34,116 nt of DNA from Thermoanaerobaculia bacterium (GTDB taxonomy: Bacteria > Acidobacteriota > Thermoanaerobaculia > Multivoradales > JAHEKO01): positions 1 to 34,116 of the forward strand of contig CAMYLC010000088.1 of assembly GCA_947259195.1 (NCBI GenBank), read 5' to 3'. The position numbers and the translations under genes were made by a program. Each line of letters starts with the position of its first letter. The stretch's first letter is position 1. The notes under the pieces were generated by a model, which did no database searches, was not told where the DNA came from, and saw only the letters and a list, made by a program, of their open reading frames with translations. Below, in pieces: positions 30,777 through 34,116 of this stretch.

Positions 30777-30902
30777 CCCAGCCTCCAACTCGACAGGTGC
30801 CAGCCAATTCGCGCCTAGTCTAGCCTGAGAGGACACTTTAGTCTCTGTGAAACCCGTCGAAACGCCAGCGGCAGGGCCAGGGGTCGCTGCTACAATTTCC
30901 GG

Positions 30903-32009
30903 ATGCTCGCATATCGGATAGCCCATCATGGAGGGCCCGAGGCGCTTGAGTGGTTAGAGCTACCTCGCCCTGAGCCGCGCGCCGACGAAGTCCTGGTTCG
31001 CGTACGGGCTTGTGGTCTCAATCACCTGGACCTCTGGGTCCGAAACGGTGTCGCGGGGCACCGCTTCCCCCTGCCGTTGATTCCGGGCAGCGAGATTGCC
31101 GGCGAGATCGAGGAAACCGGAGATCTCGCGGCCGACCTCGCTGCCGGCCGACCGGTTCTGGTGGCTCCAGGGGTCTCTTGCGGCATCTGCCCGGCCTGTC
31201 TTGCGGCCAACGATCAGTTCTGTCGCTCCTACGGGATCTTCGGAGAGGATCGTGACGGAGGCTACGCAGAGCTCGTGGCCGTTCCACGCCGCAATATCCT
31301 GGACATCCCAAAGGGGCTCTCCTACGTCGAGGCCGCAGCCATCCCCCTGGTCTTTCTCACCGCCTGGCACATGCTCGCAGCCCGAGCCGAGCTGCGGCCT
31401 CTGGAGGACGTGCTCATCCACGCTGCCGGCTCCGGAGTCTCCTCGGCCGGCATCCAGATCGCCAAGCTCCTGGGTGCACAGAGGATCATCGCCACCGCCG
31501 GGACGGAGGGAAAGCGGCTGCAGGCTTTTCAGCTGGGTGCCACCCACACCTTGGACTACTCGACAGGCCATTTCGCCTCGGATGTGCGGAAGATCACCGA
31601 AGGCAAGGGCGTGGAGGTCGTCTTCGACCATGTCGGAGGACCTGTCTTCGAAGAGAGCCTGAAGGCCTTGGCCTGGGGTGGTCGAATGGTGCTCTGTGGT
31701 GCCACCGCCGATGCCACGGCGCATATCAACCTCCGCGCGGTGTTCTTCAAGAGTCTGTCGATCCTGGGTTCGACCATGGGCAGTCTCGCCGAACTGAGGG
31801 AAGTCCTGAGGTTCTTCGACACCGGCCAGTTGAGACCGGTGATCGACCGCACGCTTGCCTTGGAGAAAGCACCCGAAGCCCAAAAGCTCCTGACCGACCG
31901 GGCTTTGTTCGGCAAGATCGTACTCACGGTGGGCGACCCGGAGGTCGCATGTAACCCACCTGCACCCAGAACCGACACCACACCCAACGAGAGCGAGGCC
32001 ACTCCATGA
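30903..32009 (+). CDS. Zinc-containing MDR-family dehydrogenase
   Basis: A 368-residue medium-chain dehydrogenase/reductase. The N-terminal GroES-like domain has RVRACGLNHLDLWVRNG (catalytic-site Cys) and PGSEIAGEIEE. The structural zinc lobe is CGICPACLAANDQFC with four Cys. The Rossmann domain has VLIHAAGSGVSSAGIQIAKLLGA with a GSGVSSAG dinucleotide loop. The class covers NAD(P)H-dependent alcohol dehydrogenases and quinone/enoyl reductases. A C-terminal extension of about 20 residues beyond the usual end is Pro/Thr-rich. Its last four bases ATGA overlap the start of the 3-hydroxyacyl-CoA dehydrogenase gene, indicating translational coupling. Confidence 0.9.
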   Translation: MLAYRIAHHGGPEALEWLELPRPEPRADEVLVRVRACGLNHLDLWVRNGVAGHRFPLPLIPGSEIAGEIEETGDLAADLAAGRPVLVAPGVSCGICPACLAANDQFCRSYGIFGEDRDGGYAELVAVPRRNILDIPKGLSYVEAAAIPLVFLTAWHMLAARAELRPLEDVLIHAAGSGVSSAGIQIAKLLGAQRIIATAGTEGKRLQAFQLGATHTLDYSTGHFASDVRKITEGKGVEVVFDHVGGPVFEESLKALAWGGRMVLCGATADATAHINLRAVFFKSLSILGSTMGSLAELREVLRFFDTGQLRPVIDRTLALEKAPEAQKLLTDRALFGKIVLTVGDPEVACNPPAPRTDTTPNESEATP

Positions 32010-32896
32010 GTCGGCAAACCCAACCGGAAATTCGCACCATTACTGTGCTCGGAGCCGGCACCATGGGGCGGGGAATCGCCCACGTGGCCGCGACCGGAGG
32101 CTATGACACCTGCCTGTTTGACATCTCCGGCGATGCTCTCGAGCAGGCCCGTACTGAGATTCACGGCAACCTCGAGAAGGGCGTCGAGCTGGGCAAGGTG
32201 GATCCGGCGATCGCACAGCGTGCCCGAGAGCTGCTCGAGTTTCAGCAGGAGCTCGGGAGCGCCGTCTCGAAGGCAGATCTGGTCATCGAAGCGGTACCCG
32301 AGTCGATGGAGCTCAAGATCGACACCTTCCAGAGTGTCGTTCAATCAGCCCCCGAGCACGCTCTTTTCGCCTCCAACACCTCGGCGCTGTCGATCACCGA
32401 GATGGCAGGCTCCTTGGACAGGCCGGAGCGATTCGCCGGCATGCACTTCTTCAATCCGGTCCACCTCATGCGACTCGTCGAGCTGGTGAAAGGGCTCGAA
32501 ACCGACTGGGAGACTCTCCAAGCGCTTCGCGAAGTCGCTGAATCGATGGGCAAGGAAGTTGTAGAGGTGAAGGAATCGCCCGGCTTTGTGACCTCGCGAA
32601 TCAACGCGCTCATCGGCAACGAGGCCTTCCGCATGCTGCAAGAGGGAGTTGCCAGCGCCTCCGACATCGACAAGGCCTTGAAATTGGGCCTCAACCACCC
32701 CATGGGCCCTTTCGAGATGATCGATCTGGTGGGGCTGGATGTCAGGTTGTCGGTCCTCGAGCGCCTGAGTCGGTCTCTAGGAGACCTCTACCGACCCAAC
32801 AACCTCTTTCAGCAGTATGTCCAGGCTGGACGCCTGGGTCGGAAGGTGGGTCGGGGGGTCTACGACTATGACGAGAATGGCAAGAAGATCGATTGA
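32006..32896 (+). CDS. hbd: 3-hydroxybutyryl-CoA/3-hydroxyacyl-CoA dehydrogenase
   Basis: A 296-residue single-function 3HCDH. The NAD loop is TVLGAGTMGRGIAHVAA near the N-terminus. VIEAVPESMELK follows, then the catalytic-site block ALFASNTSALSITEMA and FAGMHFFNPVHLMRLVELV with the catalytic His. The C-terminal helical domain has FVTSRINALIGNEAFRMLQEGVAS and LNHPMGPFEMIDLVGLD. It oxidises L-3-hydroxyacyl-CoA in beta-oxidation or works in reverse in butyrate/PHB-type routes. Length and motifs fit the short soluble form without a hydratase fusion. Overlaps the MDR gene by 4 bases and is followed by an SDR gene after 27 bases, so the three form one operon. Confidence 0.93.
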   Translation: MSRQTQPEIRTITVLGAGTMGRGIAHVAATGGYDTCLFDISGDALEQARTEIHGNLEKGVELGKVDPAIAQRARELLEFQQELGSAVSKADLVIEAVPESMELKIDTFQSVVQSAPEHALFASNTSALSITEMAGSLDRPERFAGMHFFNPVHLMRLVELVKGLETDWETLQALREVAESMGKEVVEVKESPGFVTSRINALIGNEAFRMLQEGVASASDIDKALKLGLNHPMGPFEMIDLVGLDVRLSVLERLSRSLGDLYRPNNLFQQYVQAGRLGRKVGRGVYDYDENGKKID

Positions 32897-32923
32897 CTCG
32901 AGATCCAGGACAAGGAGGCTTCG

Positions 32924-33709
32924 ATGACGGTTCTTCAAGATCGTGTCGCGCTGGTGTCGGGGTCGAGTACTGGCCTGGGCTTTGCTGCAGCTCGAGCGCT
33001 CGTCGCGCTCGGTGCCCGCGTGGCATTGAACAGTCGTGGCGGGAAGAAGCTGGAGGCAGCCCATCGCTCGCTGTCCGCAGGAGTCGGCGAGGTCGTGGCC
33101 ATCCCAGCCGACATTCGGCAACCCGAAGAGCTCGAAGACCTAGTCAACGAGGTCGAGGAGCAGCTGGGGCCTATCGACATCCTGGTGGCCAATGGTGGTG
33201 GGCCCCGTATCAAGCCTGCGGTCGAACTGGACGAGACCGACTGGCAGGAGGCCCTGCCCCTGGCCTTTCTCTTCATACCCCGACTCTGCAGACTCGTAGT
33301 ACCGGGAATGAGAAGACGGGGCTGGGGTCGAATCGTGGCCATCAACTCGGTGTCAGCACGACAGCCGATTCCACGCCTCGCACTCTCCAACGCACTGCGG
33401 CCTGCCGTTCTCGGCTACCTGAAGACGCTGGCACTGGAGGTTGCTGCCGACGGCGTCACCGTCAACTCCGTGCTTCCGGGCTACACCCGAACCGAGAGGC
33501 AGGAGGAGCTGGCGACCCAACTGGCACAGCAGACCGGCCAGAATCCCGAGGAGATCCTCACAGCGCAGGGGCGGGAGCTGCCGATTGGCCGGATGGCAGA
33601 ACCCTCGGAAATCGGCGAGGTGATCGCCTTTCTTTGCTCGCCGTCGGCTTCCTACGTTACCGGACAGGCCATCGCCGTCGAGGGCGGCTATCTCAAGGGA
33701 CTTGTATAG
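32924..33709 (+). CDS. SDR-family protein lacking the canonical Tyr/Lys pair
   Basis: A 261-residue short-chain dehydrogenase/reductase. The cofactor loop is LVSGSSTGLGFAAARAL (TGxxxGxG type), IPADIRQPEEL binds the adenine ring, and VANGGGP replaces NNAG. The catalytic Ser is in INSVSARQP. The usual YxxxK reads SNALR (Tyr to Ser, Lys to Arg) in LALSNALRPAVLGYLKTLALE. The C-terminus VTGQAIAVEGGYLKGLV is normal for SDRs. A divergent SDR group with a QP...LSN..R motif exists by my recollection. Activity by the standard mechanism is doubtful. GGAGG precedes the start; it is third in the MDR-hbd-SDR operon, and YjbQ follows after 32 bases. Confidence 0.85.
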   Translation: MTVLQDRVALVSGSSTGLGFAAARALVALGARVALNSRGGKKLEAAHRSLSAGVGEVVAIPADIRQPEELEDLVNEVEEQLGPIDILVANGGGPRIKPAVELDETDWQEALPLAFLFIPRLCRLVVPGMRRRGWGRIVAINSVSARQPIPRLALSNALRPAVLGYLKTLALEVAADGVTVNSVLPGYTRTERQEELATQLAQQTGQNPEEILTAQGRELPIGRMAEPSEIGEVIAFLCSPSASYVTGQAIAVEGGYLKGLV

Positions 33710-33741
33710 ACCCAGGAACCAGAGTACCGGAGGATTCAGCG

Positions 33742-34116
33742 ATGAAACTCGAGACGACAGTCCTGGAGCGAAGCACCTCGGGAGAGACTGATGTTCTGGA
33801 CCTGACAGGCGATGTCCTGGAGTTCCTCGCAAAAGCTGGAATCGAAGATGGCTGGGTTCTGGTAGCCGTTCCAGGCTCCACAGCCTCTGTGACCACCATC
33901 GAGTTCGAGAGCGGCGCTGTCAGCGATCTGAAGAAGGCCGTCGAGCGACTGGCGCCACGCAACGCCGAATACGACCACAACCTCAGATGGGGCGATGGCA
34001 ACGGCTATTCCCATGTGCGTGCGGCGCTGCTCGGACCTTCGATGGTCCTGCCTGTGACTCAGGGTCGGCTGGAGACGGGAACCTGGCAGCAGGTCGTGCT
34101 CTGCGATTTCGACAAT
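33742..34116 (+). CDS. YjbQ/UPF0047 family protein (incomplete at window end)
   Basis: The first 125 residues of a protein usually about 135-140 long. Motifs are VAVPGSTASVTTIEFE, DHNLRWGDGNGYSHVRAALLGPSMVLPVTQGRLETGTWQQVVLCDFDN. The histidine and acidic residues in D-G-N-G-x-S-H and the GTWQQ segment are diagnostic of UPF0047/YjbQ. E. coli YjbQ has been linked to thiamin-phosphate synthase activity as a secondary function; the primary role is unsettled. CCGGAGGATTC precedes the ATG. The window ends in the open frame. Likely last gene of the MDR-hbd-SDR run, though its role there is unclear. Confidence 0.88.
   Translation, partial: MKLETTVLERSTSGETDVLDLTGDVLEFLAKAGIEDGWVLVAVPGSTASVTTIEFESGAVSDLKKAVERLAPRNAEYDHNLRWGDGNGYSHVRAALLGPSMVLPVTQGRLETGTWQQVVLCDFDN

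Overview
This is a GC-rich, densely coded chromosomal window from a Gram-negative-type bacterium. The envelope evidence is a TolC-like outer-membrane channel, an RND pump with its adaptor, and a small beta-barrel protein ending in a C-terminal aromatic residue. The FG-GAP/ASPIC-UnbV protein, the DUF362 protein and the MamK-like actin would fit a soil, sediment or marine lineage such as Acidobacteriota. That placement is a guess; there is no rRNA or tRNA here, and no phage or insertion sequence was seen.

Layout. 1-596: the tail of a possible upstream gene, then a ribbon-helix-helix antitoxin/RelE-type toxin pair with phased repeats at its promoter. 593-4555 (minus): a compact operon moaB-like, polA, methyltransferase. 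4556-4942: a non-coding divergent region with octamer-phased C-rich repeats and a perfect 16-bp inverted repeat. 4943-8302: a large secreted TPR/FG-GAP/ASPIC protein. 8299-9045 (minus): a crotonase. 9199-11996: a cluster of small unknown genes, with a good sigma-54 promoter candidate, a zinc-ribbon miniprotein, two paralogous ~87-aa proteins on either side of a DUF362 gene, and a membrane-anchored small protein. 12070-13821 (minus): PolX/PHP. 13893-15284: a multi-pass membrane protein. 15274-17258 (minus): a disrupted ligA. 17265-17521: octamer repeats with G-quadruplex potential. 17522-19615 (minus): an amidase followed by a MamK-like actin. 19786-20829: a degenerate squalene/phytoene-synthase-like protein. 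20840-22250 (minus): an MBL-fold hydrolase and a DtxR/MntR-type regulator. 22421-28968: a Cus-type copper/silver efflux operon headed by a Cys/Met-rich secreted protein. 29102-30776 (minus): a beta-barrel protein and an unknown secreted protein. 30903-34116: an acyl-CoA/redox gene run (MDR dehydrogenase, 3-hydroxyacyl-CoA dehydrogenase, unusual SDR, YjbQ).

Main points of interest. (1) ligA carries a perfect 62-bp inverted copy of its own downstream sequence exactly where the adenylated-lysine motif should be, and it shifts frame there. This is either a misassembly or a real inactivating rearrangement. (2) A MamK-type actin is coupled to a membrane-anchored cell-wall amidase, with no magnetosome genes in view. 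(3) A small-protein locus under a probable sigma-54 promoter contains a duplicated family I do not recognise. (4) Octamer-phased intergenic arrays recur at two distant loci and share the same units. (5) Several enzymes have lost canonical catalytic residues: Pol I proofreading, the squalene/phytoene-synthase-like protein and the SDR.
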